DNA of 64,000 bases, taken from NCBI RefSeq assembly GCF_029893805.1, contig NZ_JARXYP010000001.1, positions 310,001 through 374,000 on the forward strand, in the 5' to 3' direction. Positions 54,341 to 63,324 of the stretch are shown here, piece after piece. Numbering within the stretch: position 1 is the stretch's first letter; each line of letters begins with the position of its first letter. A program made the position numbers and the translations under genes. Under the pieces are notes generated by a model. That model saw nothing but the letters and a program-made list of their open reading frames with translations, was not told where the DNA came from and did not search any database. The stretch comes from Streptomyces sp. SAI-135. GTDB lineage: Bacteria > Actinomycetota > Actinomycetes > Streptomycetales > Streptomycetaceae.

Positions 54341-54408
54341 GAGGTGGATCTGTCCTGGTTGCCGTGTCCGGGGCGGGAGTTGAGCGTTCGAGGCGATGTG
54401 GGGACAGC
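54341..54408 (+). repeat. Left copy of a 68-bp inverted repeat (IS5 left end)
   Basis: AGGTGGATCTGTCCTGGTTG starts a segment that recurs inverted at 57073-57140 with about five mismatches. It is the untranslated left end of the IS5-type element whose transposase begins at about 54409. Confidence 0.8.
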
Positions 54409-55200
54409 GCCGTGGATCGTGTCGGATGAGCTGTGGGACCGCCTGGAGCCGCTGCTGCCGCAGCGCGAACGGCGCTTCCGGTCCCGGACCGGAAGGTGAT
54501 GTGCCGGATCCTCTAGGTACTCCACACCGGCATCCAGTGGGAGTACCTCCCGAAGGAGCTGTGCTTCGGCTCAGGCATGACCTGCTGGCGACGCTTGCGG
54601 GGCTGCAACGAGGCCGGCGTCTGGCAACGACTCCACGAGGTCGTGCTCGCCGAACTGAACGCAGCCGCTCGGCTGGACTGGTCCCGCTGCGTGTCGACTC
54701 CTCGCACGTCAGAGCGCTAAAAAAGGGGGAGCCACACGGGCCCGTCGCCGGTCAACCGGGGCCGGGCCGGCTCAAAACACGACCTCATCACCGACGGACA
54801 CGGCACTCCGCTCGCCGTCCTGCTGACCGGAGGCAACCGCACCGACGTCACCCAGCCCCTGCCCTTGCTCGACGCGATCCCGCCCGTCCGCGGCCGTGTC
54901 GGACGCCCCGCCGCAAACCCGACTCGCTCCTCGCCGACCGCAGCTACGACCACGACGTCTACCGCGACCAGGTCCGCGAACGCGGCATCGTGCCGGCCAT
55001 CGCCCGCCGCGGAACACGACACGCACCGGGCTGGGGACCTACCGATGGGTGATCGAAGAAGGCTTCGCGTGGCTGCACGGCTTCCGGCGCCTGCGGATCC
55101 GTTGGGAACGCCGAGCCGACATCCACGCAGCGTTCCTCAAGCTCGCCGGGTGCCTGATCGCCCACCGACAACTCGGCTCACTGCGTCAACCGTTGTTATG
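54409..55200 (+). pseudogene. IS5-family transposase, frameshifted
   Basis: It starts AWIVSDELWDRLEPLLPQRE, shifts near 54480-54500, and continues CRILYVLHTGIQWEYLPKEL-like, CWRRLRGCNEAGVWQRLHEV, then VNRGRAGSKHDLITDGHGTP, LLADRSYDHDVYRDQVRERG and TYRWVIEEGFAWLHGFRRLR in several frames, to LIAHRQLGSL near 55190. Many shifts make it inactive. Its right end lies next to the serine hydrolase gene. Confidence 0.8.
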
Positions 55201-55327
55201 CCTCAGTGTCGCTGACAAAGCGGCGAGGACCGGTACGCCGACGTACACCGTGCGGGGGGGCGCGGCGCCCGCCTGATCCCCCGAACGGCCTGCCAGGACG
55301 CGACAGGCGCCGGGGGGAGGGCTTGCC

Positions 55328-56971
55328 ATGGAAGACATGTCCCGACTCGACAGCGCATGCCCGCCCTCGCTTCGCTCCGCCGCGGTACTGGGCCTGGTCG
55401 CGGCTCTGGCCGTCGGCTGTACCGCGGCTGATGCTGACACCACTGTCGCGGGACCCGCGGCCGTCGGGACGTCGCCGCTGCCCACCGTTCCCCCCGCCCA
55501 GCCACCGGCACAGCTCACCCGGGCCAAGGTCGAGACCGCGGTGAGCCGGCTCGACGACGTCGTACGGGACGCCATGCACCGCACTGGTGTGCCCGGAGTC
55601 GCCGTGGGCGTGGTGTACGACGACAAGGTGATGTATCTGAAGGGGTTCGGCGTGCGGAAGGTGGGCACGAAGGACCGGATCGGAGCGGACACGGTCTTCC
55701 AGCTCGCTTCGGTCTCCAAGCCCCTTGCCTCCACCGTGGTCGCCGCGGCCGTGGGCGAGAAGACCGTCGGCTGGGACGACCCGGTCGTGAAGTACACCCC
55801 CGGCTTCGCGCTGAAGGACCCGTGGGTCAGCCGCCATGTCACGCTGGCCGACCTGTTCTCACACCGCAGCGGATTGCCCGATCATGCCGGCGACCTCCTG
55901 GAGGACCTCGGCTACGACCGCTCCTACATCCTGGACCATCTGCGTTACGAGCCGTTGGCCCCCTTCCGCGCCCACTACGCGTACACCAACTTCGGGCTGA
56001 CCGAAGCCGCCGTCGCCACCGCGCGGGCGGCAGGGACCACTTGGGAGAAGCTGTCCGCCGACAAGGTGTACCGGCCGCTGGGGATGAACTCCACGAGCTC
56101 TTCGTTCGCCGACTACGAGAAGGCGGGCAACAAGGCCGCCCTGCATGTGAAGACCGGGGACACCTGGCGTGCCGCGTACGTGCGCGACCCGGACGCCCAG
56201 AGCCCGGCGGGCGGGGCCAGCTCCACGGTCCGGGACATGACGAAGTGGCTGCGCCTGCAAATGGGCAACGGAAAGTTCGAGGGGCGGCAGGTCGTCGACG
56301 CCGGCGCTCTGGAGGAGACTCACGTGCCGCACATGGTTTCCGAGCCGCCGCACTCGCCCGCGGGCAGGACCGGGTTCTACGGGCTCGGCTGGAACGTGAG
56401 CTACGACGACCAGGGCAGGCTGAAGCTCGGCCACTCCGGTGCCTTCGCGCTGGGGGCGGCCACCAACGTCACTTTGCTGCCCTCGGAACAGCTCGGCATC
56501 GTCGTCCTGACCAACGGCGAACCCATCGGTGTGCCCGAGGCAATCTCCACCACGTTCCTCGACACCGCGCAGACGGGCGGACCGACCGTCGACTGGCTGA
56601 AGTTCCTCGGGCCGCTCTTCCAGCAGGCCCTGCAAGGGGAACGCTCGCAGGTCGACTACAGCAAGCCCCCGGCCTCGCCCGCACCCGCCAAGGCAAACAG
56701 CACCTACACCGGAACGTACGCCAATGACTACTACGGCCCGTTGACCGTCAGCGCCCAGGGGAACGAACTCACCATGCAACTCGGGCCCAAAAAGCAACGG
56801 TTCGCCCTGGCCCACTACGACGGTGACACCTTCAGCTACCGCACCACCGGCGAAACGGCCGTCGGCCTGACCGGCGTGACCTTCACCGTCGGCTCCGGCG
56901 GACGTGCCGACAAGGTCCGGGTCGAGAACCTCGACACGAGCGGTCTCGGCACCTTCACAAGGAACGACTAG
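55328..56971 (+). CDS. Secreted serine hydrolase, class C beta-lactamase/DD-peptidase fold
   Basis: A 547-residue exported lipoprotein-like protein: signal segment SAAVLGLVAALAVGCTAADA with a lipobox Cys, then the beta-lactamase-related domain with the active-site SxxK in LASVSKPLA, the Tyr motif HYAYTNFGL and the third motif LKLGHSGAFALG. A C-terminal beta domain (STYTGTYANDYYGPLTVSAQ) of the DUF3471 type follows. It could be an esterase, a D-amino-peptidase or a penicillin-binding-like enzyme. The gene is bracketed by inverted IS5 ends and may be cargo. Confidence 0.88.
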   Translation: MEDMSRLDSACPPSLRSAAVLGLVAALAVGCTAADADTTVAGPAAVGTSPLPTVPPAQPPAQLTRAKVETAVSRLDDVVRDAMHRTGVPGVAVGVVYDDKVMYLKGFGVRKVGTKDRIGADTVFQLASVSKPLASTVVAAAVGEKTVGWDDPVVKYTPGFALKDPWVSRHVTLADLFSHRSGLPDHAGDLLEDLGYDRSYILDHLRYEPLAPFRAHYAYTNFGLTEAAVATARAAGTTWEKLSADKVYRPLGMNSTSSSFADYEKAGNKAALHVKTGDTWRAAYVRDPDAQSPAGGASSTVRDMTKWLRLQMGNGKFEGRQVVDAGALEETHVPHMVSEPPHSPAGRTGFYGLGWNVSYDDQGRLKLGHSGAFALGAATNVTLLPSEQLGIVVLTNGEPIGVPEAISTTFLDTAQTGGPTVDWLKFLGPLFQQALQGERSQVDYSKPPASPAPAKANSTYTGTYANDYYGPLTVSAQGNELTMQLGPKKQRFALAHYDGDTFSYRTTGETAVGLTGVTFTVGSGGRADKVRVENLDTSGLGTFTRND

Positions 56972-56998
56972 CCCACGGGCAAGGCCGTACGAACGCGG

Positions 56999-57066
56999 CG
57001 TGGATCGTGTCGGATGAGCTGTGGGGCCGCCTGGAGCCGCTGCTGCCGCAGCGCGAACGGCGCTTC
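56999..57066 (+). pseudogene. IS5-family transposase N-terminal fragment (second copy)
   Basis: AWIVSDELWGRLEPLLPQRE repeats 54411-54478 almost base for base. It is followed directly by the inverted left-end sequence at 57073-57140, so the order is N-terminal coding then inverted leader, not leader then coding. Confidence 0.8.
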
Positions 57067-57072
57067 ACACGG

Positions 57073-57140
57073 CCCTCTGTCCCCACATCGCATCGAACGC
57101 TCAACTCCCGCCCCGGACACGACAACCAGGGCTGACCCAC
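57073..57140 (-). repeat. Right copy of the 68-bp inverted repeat
   Basis: The reverse complement begins AGGTGGGTCAGCCCTGGTTG and matches 54341-54408 at about 92 percent. Its outward-facing end mirrors the left copy, so 54341-57140 has terminal inverted repeats. Confidence 0.8.
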
Positions 57141-57275
57141 CTTTGTGTGTAAGTCCCTCGCCAGGTGGTGTCACCTCGTCCGTTACGCGCCTGGCGAGGT
57201 TGTCGACCGGGGCGATGTGGATCACGGCTTCGGAGCTGGCGGTGAGGGTCTCGTAGTCGCGGGCGAGACGGGCGG
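57141..57275 (-). pseudogene. IS5-family transposase C-terminal fragment
   Basis: The minus strand reads TARLARDYETLTASSEAVIH and IAPVDNLARRVTDEVTPP, the standard C-terminus of another IS5 lineage. It adjoins the right inverted repeat directly. Confidence 0.6.
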
Positions 57276-57508
57276 TGCATCATGGTCCAAACCGATGCTC
57301 CTGGATGTGGAACCGTAGGAAGTCCCATCATCCCAGCTCGGAGAGCACCCCTGTCTTCATGTCCAAGCCCTGGACCGGCCATAGCCCTGCAAGAACGGTC
57401 GGGCGTCTTGACCGTGCACGGCGGTAGCAGTCCGGCGTCCTGACAGTGCACGGCGGGTAGCGGCTTCGGCGTGCACCGAAGCCGGGTGCTCCCGCCGTGC
57501 ACCGGACG
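57276..57508. other. Intergenic, nothing recognised
   Basis: It contains a short direct repeat, tgcacggcgg..agtccgg / tgcacggcgggtagcgg, around 57415-57460. No gene is visible. Confidence 0.3.
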
Positions 57509-59035
57509 TCAGAAGATCACCGGCAGTCCGTCCAGTGCCTTGCTCACCTCGGCTGTGAACTCCGCCCCGGCCCGTGGCTGTTCGGTCGCCCAGCAGACGC
57601 GACCGTCGGGCCGGATCAGCGCCGCCGTGACGACGGACCACGCGGGTCCGCCGGTCTCGGCGAGCCGGCTTCGGTGCACGGAGATGCCGACCGCCGCCGC
57701 CCGCTCGGCCACCTCGGCCTCCATTGGTTCGTCACCCATGGTCAGGAGCACCGCACGCCCGTCGTACAGCAGCGGGAGCACCCCCTCGCCCTCGGGGTCG
57801 TGGGCACGGCCGCCGGTCAGAGGGTGCGCTTCCGTGGCGGTGGGCCGGTAAACGGTGTCGAGTCCGGAGAGCTTTCCGGCCAGCATCCCGGCGAAGGCGG
57901 GTTCGGAGGCGATGGCCTCGTTCAGCAGACCGCGCAGCGCGGTGACGTCCGCGGTGAGCCCGGTGATCAGAGCGCCCTGGGCCATGGTGTGCTCGGCCAG
58001 CTCCGCACCGACCGGGTGGCGTTCGGCGTGGTAGGTGTCCAGCAGCTCCGCGTCAGCGCGCCCCTGGACCACCGCCGCCAGCTTCCAGCCGAGGTTCATG
58101 GCGTCCTGGAGCCCGACGTTCAGGCCGACGCCGCCAGCCGGCCAGTGGATGTGGGCCGCGTCCCCGGCCAGCAGCACCCGGTGGTCGCGGTAGGCGGCAG
58201 CCAGCCGGGTCGCGTTGCCGAACCGGGACAGCCAGATAGGGTCGCGCATGCCGAAGTCGGTGCCGGCGATCCGCAGCGAGGCATCGCGCAGCTCGTCCAG
58301 CGTCAGAGGGACGTCGCGCCGCTGGTTGGCCGGGTCGTACCCGGTGACGCGGAACCTGCCGCCCGGAAGCGGGACCACAAGGAGGCGGCCAGCCTCGGAG
58401 AGGGCGGCGAAGCCGGGGATTCGCGGTGGGTCGTCGAGCACCACTTCGCCGAGGAAGCCGTATGCCGAGGTGTCGGATCCCGGGAAATCGATGCCGGCTT
58501 CCCGGCGCACGGTGCTGCGCGCGCCGTCCGCGCCGACGACGTACGGAGCGCTCACCTCGTACACACCCTCGGGCCCGCTTACGCGGACGGTGACCGACGA
58601 GCCGTCCTGGACCAGTGACGTGACCTCGTGTCCCCGCCGGACGACCGCGCCCAGTTCCGTGGCGTAGCGCTCCAGCAGCTCCTCTGTGACCGTCTGCGGC
58701 TGGACCAGCAGGAAGGGGAAGGGGGTCGGCAGCGAACGGAAGTCGATACGGGACTCGAGCATGCCGAAGTGCCAGCTCGGGATGGGCCGGCCGGCGGCGA
58801 GGGCGTCCTTGTGCCGGTTCCGCATGGCCAGCACCTCGACGGTGCGCGGCTGGATGCCCAGGGCCTTGGAGTGCGGGCTGCGCCGCTCTTCGCGTTCCAG
58901 CACGAGGACGGAGACGCCCGCGAGGGCGAGTTCGTGGGCGAGCCAGAGACCGACCGGGCCCGCTCCGGCGATCAGGACCCGGTAGTCTGAGGATCCCTGG
59001 GGTAATGCCTTAACTGTTGCGGACAAGAGGTTCAA
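57509..59035 (-). CDS. FAD-dependent aromatic monooxygenase (PheA/TetX/Rox-like)
   Basis: A 508-residue group A flavin monooxygenase. The FAD motif is VLIAGAGPVGLWLAHELALA, the middle motif VVGADGARSTVRREAGIDFP carries the conserved DG, and the second FAD motif LLAGDAAHIHWPAGGVGLNV is intact. A thioredoxin-like C-terminal domain (about residues 420-508) is present, as in polyketide hydroxylases and rifampicin monooxygenases. It could hydroxylate an aromatic or inactivate an antibiotic. The start is uncertain: TTG at 59035 or 59026 near AGGAG. A strong palindrome (59060-59086) just upstream suggests tight repression, but no regulator gene is next to it. Confidence 0.88.
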   Translation of the reverse strand: MNLLSATVKALPQGSSDYRVLIAGAGPVGLWLAHELALAGVSVLVLEREERRSPHSKALGIQPRTVEVLAMRNRHKDALAAGRPIPSWHFGMLESRIDFRSLPTPFPFLLVQPQTVTEELLERYATELGAVVRRGHEVTSLVQDGSSVTVRVSGPEGVYEVSAPYVVGADGARSTVRREAGIDFPGSDTSAYGFLGEVVLDDPPRIPGFAALSEAGRLLVVPLPGGRFRVTGYDPANQRRDVPLTLDELRDASLRIAGTDFGMRDPIWLSRFGNATRLAAAYRDHRVLLAGDAAHIHWPAGGVGLNVGLQDAMNLGWKLAAVVQGRADAELLDTYHAERHPVGAELAEHTMAQGALITGLTADVTALRGLLNEAIASEPAFAGMLAGKLSGLDTVYRPTATEAHPLTGGRAHDPEGEGVLPLLYDGRAVLLTMGDEPMEAEVAERAAAVGISVHRSRLAETGGPAWSVVTAALIRPDGRVCWATEQPRAGAEFTAEVSKALDGLPVIF

Positions 59036-59059
59036 CTCCTGGTGGAGAGCATCACATGC

Positions 59060-59086
59060 TCAGTAATGACCACTGGTCATTACTGA
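59060..59086. promoter_or_regulatory. 27-bp palindrome, orphan operator
   Basis: TCAGTAATGACC (59060-59071) and GGTCATTACTGA (59075-59086) are perfect 12-bp inverted arms around ACT, 25 bases upstream of the monooxygenase start. This looks like a TetR-type operator. The expected divergent regulator is missing; an IS630 fragment occupies its place. Confidence 0.75.
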
Positions 59087-59088
59087 CT

Positions 59089-59277
59089 TCAGCTCGTCAG
59101 GGTGAGGCCGGTGCCCGCTATGAAGCCGTCGAGGGTGTGAGGTCTGTACTGCAGGCGCTTGAGCCGGTTACGGACGAGGACTTCGAGCCGGTCGAGGGCC
59201 GTGACGGCGAGGTCGGCAAGGCTGCGTTTGATGTGTGCCCACACGCCCTCGACGGGGTTGAGGTCAGTACCGTTCTC
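59089..59277 (-). pseudogene. IS630-family transposase, C-terminal fragment
   Basis: The minus strand reads DLNPVEGVWAHIKRSLADLA, then LVRNRLKRLQYRPHTLDGFI and AGTGLTLTS to TGA at 59089. This is the last 60 residues of an IS630-type DDE transposase, including the DxNPVE..W motif. It begins immediately next to the stop of the secreted protein gene. Confidence 0.75.
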
Positions 59278-59634
59278 TCAGAGAATCCTGATCTTCGATA
59301 TCCAGACCCCGCCCGGGTGGTTGGGCCAAGTGAACACCGTCCACTTTCCGATGGGCTGTTCCGGCTGCCACCGCCCGTCCCCGTACCACTGGACGCGGTT
59401 GTTCCCGGTCGAGATCCGGGTGGCCCACCCATAGAGGCTCGCCTCCCCCGCGTTGGCGTAACAATACGTCGACGAGGCATTGTCAGCCGGGTGCACGGTG
59501 ACCTGCAAGAACTCGGGCCCACACTCACGTGGTCCATCAATGGCGGACGCACTTACTGCGCCGATAGTCAGGGATGCCATCACCGCGGCGGATGTCAGTC
59601 CGGCCAGGACTGCTCGTCGTACACTTCGCTTCAT
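59278..59634 (-). CDS. Small secreted beta/gamma-crystallin-like protein
   Basis: A 118-residue exported protein: Sec signal KRSVRRAVLAGLTSAAVMAS ending ASA, then a mature ~85-residue domain with two cysteines (RECGPEFL and YCYAN) and GNNRVQWYGDGRWQPEQPIG, then KWTVFTWPNHPGGVWISKIR. The Trp/Tyr-Gly pattern resembles the beta/gamma-crystallin or Streptomyces killer-toxin-like fold. An upstream start at 59646 is also possible. Its function is unknown; its stop is only one base from the IS630 fragment, so its native downstream context is lost. Confidence 0.75.
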   Translation of the reverse strand: MKRSVRRAVLAGLTSAAVMASLTIGAVSASAIDGPRECGPEFLQVTVHPADNASSTYCYANAGEASLYGWATRISTGNNRVQWYGDGRWQPEQPIGKWTVFTWPNHPGGVWISKIRIL

Positions 59635-59699
59635 GGGAAATTCCACTTCTCAGCCCGCGCTTTCATGAGGCGAGCCGTTCGAAACACGGTCAGTTCAAT

Positions 59700-59780
59700 A
59701 GAAGGCTCCCTGACTAGCAAGGACAGAGGATTACTCAGGTCCCTATTCCGCAGAAGTCAGAGGCGCTTTCCAGTTACTGC
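59700..59780 (+). repeat. IS1380-like 5' leader fragment (solo)
   Basis: The sequence gactagcaaggacagaggat through gaggcgctttccag resembles the leader before the IS1380 transposase at 20650-20713. The coding part does not follow. Confidence 0.45.
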
Positions 59781-59794
59781 GCCTGGCCAGTCGG

Positions 59795-59936
59795 GCCATA
59801 TCCCGTTGGGACGCGTTTTACTCTGTGGCGTGGTCAGCCCTCGATCACACGCGCGACTGAGCCGGTATGGCTGACCATCACGACGCAGGAGGGCTCGGGA
59901 TGGAGAATCATGGACCCACATCCAACGGGAAAGAGC
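59795..59936. repeat. Nested inverted repeats, possible small mobile element or structured RNA
   Basis: Outer arms TCCCGTTGG (about 59795-59803) and CCAACGGGA (about 59927-59936), and inner arms TGGTCAGCC (about 59838) and GGCTGACCA (about 59868), fold into one structure of about 140 bases. It has no coding content. Confidence 0.35.
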
Positions 59937-59986
59937 GTTCGTTCGATCTTGTTCATTAAGTCACTTGCTCCAGGTCGTTGTCAATA

Positions 59987-59999
59987 CGGAACGTTCTAC
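59987..59999 (-). promoter_or_regulatory. TAGAAC-TTC motif, copy 2, with TTGACA
   Basis: Reading leftwards, TAGAACGTTCCGT is followed by ATTGACAA, matching the copy at 61926 (TAGAACATTCGGT then CTTGACAA). This looks like an operator just upstream of a -35 element. No intact leftward gene follows at once. Confidence 0.45.
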
Positions 60000-60344
60000 C
60001 TCGTAGGGAGCTCTCGACGATTGCGGGGTGGGTAACCGACCTCGGCTCGCTGGGCCGTCTTCGCACCACGATCTTCCTCAGGGCAGGAGGCTTGCAGGCG
60101 CTACTTGCTGGGTCTTTGATCCGGACCGCGCCCCCCTGACCTGCGTCATGTGGCCGAACCAGGCCAGTTCGTTCAGGGCCTCGCTATGCGGCACCGCGGC
60201 AGCGATCCCGGCGCAAGAGCAGCGCTCGAAGGCCTTCTCAGGCACGAAGGCGTACTGCTCGCGGGCCTGGCGGGCGGCCGTCCGGCAGCGGCTCCACCTC
60301 GGTCTTGAGGATGGCGAGCACGTAGCGGACCTGCCGTTCTTCCA

Positions 60345-60560
60345 GCCGCCAGGTCCGCGACGACCTGCGCGAGTGGACGCTCTCGAAGGTCGTGTGGGTC
60401 GCCGACCGAGGCTTCACCTCCGCCACCAACCGCCGGGCGCTGATGCGCGGAGGCGGCGACCACATCATCGGCGAGAAGCTCCGCACCGGATCACCCGAAG
60501 TACGCGCCGCCCTCTCGCGGCAGGGCCGCTATGCCACCGTGCGCGACAACCTCCAGGTCA
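60345..60560 (+). pseudogene. IS1634-like transposase fragment
   Basis: The frame reads DDLREWTLSKVVWVADRGFT, then SATNRRALMRGGGDHIIGEK and RQGRYATVRDNLQVKEV. This is the middle of an IS1634/IS4-type transposase (the VVWVADRGF..A.NRR block). It runs without a break into the IS256 transposase, creating a chimeric frame. Confidence 0.6.
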
Positions 60561-61731
60561 AGGAGGTCAACATCGGCACTGACGAGCAGCTGACCAAGCG
60601 GGTGCTGGAGTCCGCCCTGGAGGGCGAGATCACCGATCACGTCGGCTATGACAAGCACGACGCGGGAGGCCGGAACAGCGGCAACTCCCTGAACGGCACC
60701 TGTTCGAAGACCGTGCTGACCGACGTCGGCCCGGTCGAGGTGAAGGTGCCCCGCGACACGGCCGGCACCTTCGAGCCGCAGCTCGTGAAGAAGCGGCAGC
60801 GCCGGCTGACCGGCGTGGACGAGATGGTGCTGTCGCTGTCCGCGAAGGGCCTCACACACGGGGAGATATCGGCTCATCTGGCCGAGGTGTACGGCGCGGA
60901 GGTGTCCAAGCAGACCATCTCCACAATCACCGACTCGGTGATGAAGGGCATGGCGGAATGGCAGGCCCGACCGCTCGATCGCGTCTATCCGGTCGTCTTC
61001 GTGGAGGCGATCAACGTGAAGATTCGCGATGGCAAGGTCGCCAACCGGCCCATCTACGTCGCGATAGCCGTCACCGTCGAGGGCACCCGCGACATCCTCG
61101 GCATCTGGGCCGGTGACGGCGGCGAGGGCGCCAAGCACTGGCTCCAGGTCTTCACCGAGCTCAAGAATCGCGACATTGAGAACGTCCTCATGCTCGTCTG
61201 CGACGGACTGAAGGGCTTGCCCGACGCCGTCGAGACAGTCTGGCCCCGAACTGCCGTCCAGACATGCATCGTTCACCTGATTCGCAACAGCATCCGCTAC
61301 TCGCCCGCCAGGACTGGGACAAGGTCGCCAAGGACCGCAAGCCCGTCTACACCGCGCCGAGCGAGGCCGCCGCGACCGAACGGTTCCTGGAGTTCTCGGA
61401 GACATGGGCAGCAAGTATCCGGCCGTGATCAAGCTGTGGTCCGACGCCTGGGCCGAGATGGTGCCCTTCCTAATCTTTCGACGTCGAGATCCGCAAGGTC
61501 ATCTGCAGCACGAACGGGATTGGGAGCGTGAACGCCCGCATCCGCAAGGCGGTCCGGGCCCGCGGGCACTTCCCGAACGAGGCCGCCGCGTTGAAGTGCG
61601 TCTACATGGCTTTGATGAGCCTGGACCCGACTGGCAAGGGCCGGCGCCGCTGGACGATGCGTTGGAAGGCGCCACTGAACGCCTTCCAGATCGCCTCCGA
61701 AGGACGCCTTACCCCCACCACCAGCCACTGA
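60561..61731 (+). pseudogene. IS256-family transposase with altered catalytic residues
   Basis: It covers most of the protein: TKRVLESALEGEITDHVGYD, then GEISAHLAEVYGAEVSKQTI, LMLVCDGLKGLPDAVETVWP and ARGHFPNEAAALKCVYMA-like to 61731. A frameshift follows HLIRNSIRYS (about 61305) and another lies near 61480. Compared with the family, the first catalytic Asp (usually FIDAI) is Glu (FVEAI), and the last Glu (STNAIESLN) is Gly (STNGIGSVN). It is inactive several times over. Confidence 0.8.
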
Positions 61732-61925
61732 CCCTCAGTAATCAAGATCAGCCGTTGACTGAACACACCCCCAGGACGACTGCCGTCCCGGCCACGGATC
61801 GGTCCTCGTGCAGGTGATCACTTGGCCGGGCTCAAGGTGCTGCCATTGCTGAGGGTCAAGGGGCGCGAGTCGCACCGAGGCTCGCCCGCCAGGTTCGAGC
61901 CGTCGCTGCTGAGCCCCGGCCGAGA

Positions 61926-61991
61926 TAGAACATTCGGTCTTGACAATGGAGATCGGGGAGCTTTCAATGTAGGAGACAGAACGTTCTACCT
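61926..61991 (+). promoter_or_regulatory. Promoter with two TAGAAC-type operators
   Basis: TAGAACATTCGGT (61926-61938) is followed by TTGACA (61940-61945), 17 bases, and TTCAAT (61963-61968) as a weak -10. A second, inverted motif containing the palindrome AGAACGTTCT follows at about 61979-61991. Operators flanking a good promoter imply tight control, but no convincing gene starts nearby until 62457. Confidence 0.5.
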
Positions 61992-62456
61992 CCGTTTGGA
62001 CTCTCTGCATGCCCCTCCCTCTTGAGACCCGTCTCCCGGATGTGGTGCCGACCGATCTGGCCGAGATGTCCTACGGTGTCGAGCTGACCGTGTCGCCGGA
62101 GGCGCCCCTTGCGACAGGACGGCGCAGCCCAGAGTTGCGCGGGAGATGGCCGTCGCGGGTCGCGCATCTGCGGCGTCGATCGCCGACCGGCAGTACCGCG
62201 GGCGGGACGTCCTCAACAGGAGCCATGCCCCGGTCATCCAGGGCCAAGACGCGGAGGGGCCACTGACGGACAGCTTCCGGGGCGGCGCCGCTCATCGGAT
62301 GGCGAGACGCTCGCCGCCCCGATCCAGCTGTCAGGTGCAACCGCACATGCCCTGACATCCGAGTCGAACCAAGCGTGGATCAGCGAGTCCGGTCAGCCAG
62401 TTGCAGACCTCGCCGGCCCGTCTGACCCCATTACCAAGCCAATTGAAGGACTCATC

Positions 62457-63257
62457 ATGCGAATCCGTATCCCGCGTCGCGTCGCAATTGCCGCCGGCGC
62501 CCTCGCTCTGCTGGGTGCCGCCGCGGTCCCGGGTGTGGCGGCAGCGAGCGGTGAGAGTTCCGCTGCTTCGCCGAAGCCGACCGTCGTCCTCGTCCACGGA
62601 GCATGGGCGGACTCTTCCGGCTGGTCCCAGGTGGTGGAGCGGCTGCGCCACGACGGCTACCCCGTGCGAGCCATCGCCAACCCTCTGCAAGGGCTCACCA
62701 GCGACTCCGCCTACCTCTCCAGCTACCTGGCCACCATCCACGGCCCTGTGATCCTGGTCGGCCACTCCTACGGCGGCGCGGTGATCACCAACGCCGCGGC
62801 ATCGGACCCCGACGTCAAGGCCCTGGTCTACGTCGCCGGCTTCATCCCGGTGCAGGGCGAGACCGTGGGCGACCTGGCCGCCAGGTCCTCGTCGCCCATC
62901 CCGCTGATCACGACGCCCGTTCCGGGCGGTGCGGATGTGTCCATCGACCCTGACCACTTCCGAGAGGTCTTCGCCGGCGACGTCGATCCGACCATCGCTG
63001 CCGACATGGCGGTCGCGCAGCGGCCGGCGAACACCAAGGCCGTCACCGACCCCAGTGCCGCTGAGGCGTTCCGCACGGTGCCCTCTTGGAGCCTGATCAC
63101 CACCCAGGACCACGCGATCTCGCCCAACGTGCAGCAGTTCATGTCCCAGCGGGCCGGTGCGCACATTGAGCGAGTCGGCTCCTCCCACGATGTGATGGTC
63201 AGTCACCCTGGCGCCGTCACGCACATCATCGAGGATGCGGACCACGGCTCCAACTGA
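62457..63257 (+). CDS. Secreted alpha/beta hydrolase
   Basis: A 266-residue exported hydrolase: signal RIPRRVAIAAGALALLGAAA to VAAASG, then VVLVHGAWADSSGWSQVVER, nucleophile elbow VGHSYGGAVITNAA with Ser, and catalytic His in GSSHDVMVSHPGAV. This is the common actinomycete hydrolase group with GAWADSS (EstX/salicylate-esterase-like fold). The ATG at 62457 follows GAAGGA. The promoter/operator at 61926-61991 lies nearly 500 bases upstream and may or may not serve it. Confidence 0.9.
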   Translation: MRIRIPRRVAIAAGALALLGAAAVPGVAAASGESSAASPKPTVVLVHGAWADSSGWSQVVERLRHDGYPVRAIANPLQGLTSDSAYLSSYLATIHGPVILVGHSYGGAVITNAAASDPDVKALVYVAGFIPVQGETVGDLAARSSSPIPLITTPVPGGADVSIDPDHFREVFAGDVDPTIAADMAVAQRPANTKAVTDPSAAEAFRTVPSWSLITTQDHAISPNVQQFMSQRAGAHIERVGSSHDVMVSHPGAVTHIIEDADHGSN

Positions 63258-63324
63258 AACGGAATTTGACAGGACACGACACATTCCAGGCCGGACGCTT
63301 CTCCAAGCGCCGGGCGAGTGCCGT

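Noticed and set aside
52888..54525. 545-residue open frame on the minus strand
   Set aside because: It is antisense to two clear Rossmann-fold genes and an IS end; no domain is recognisable.
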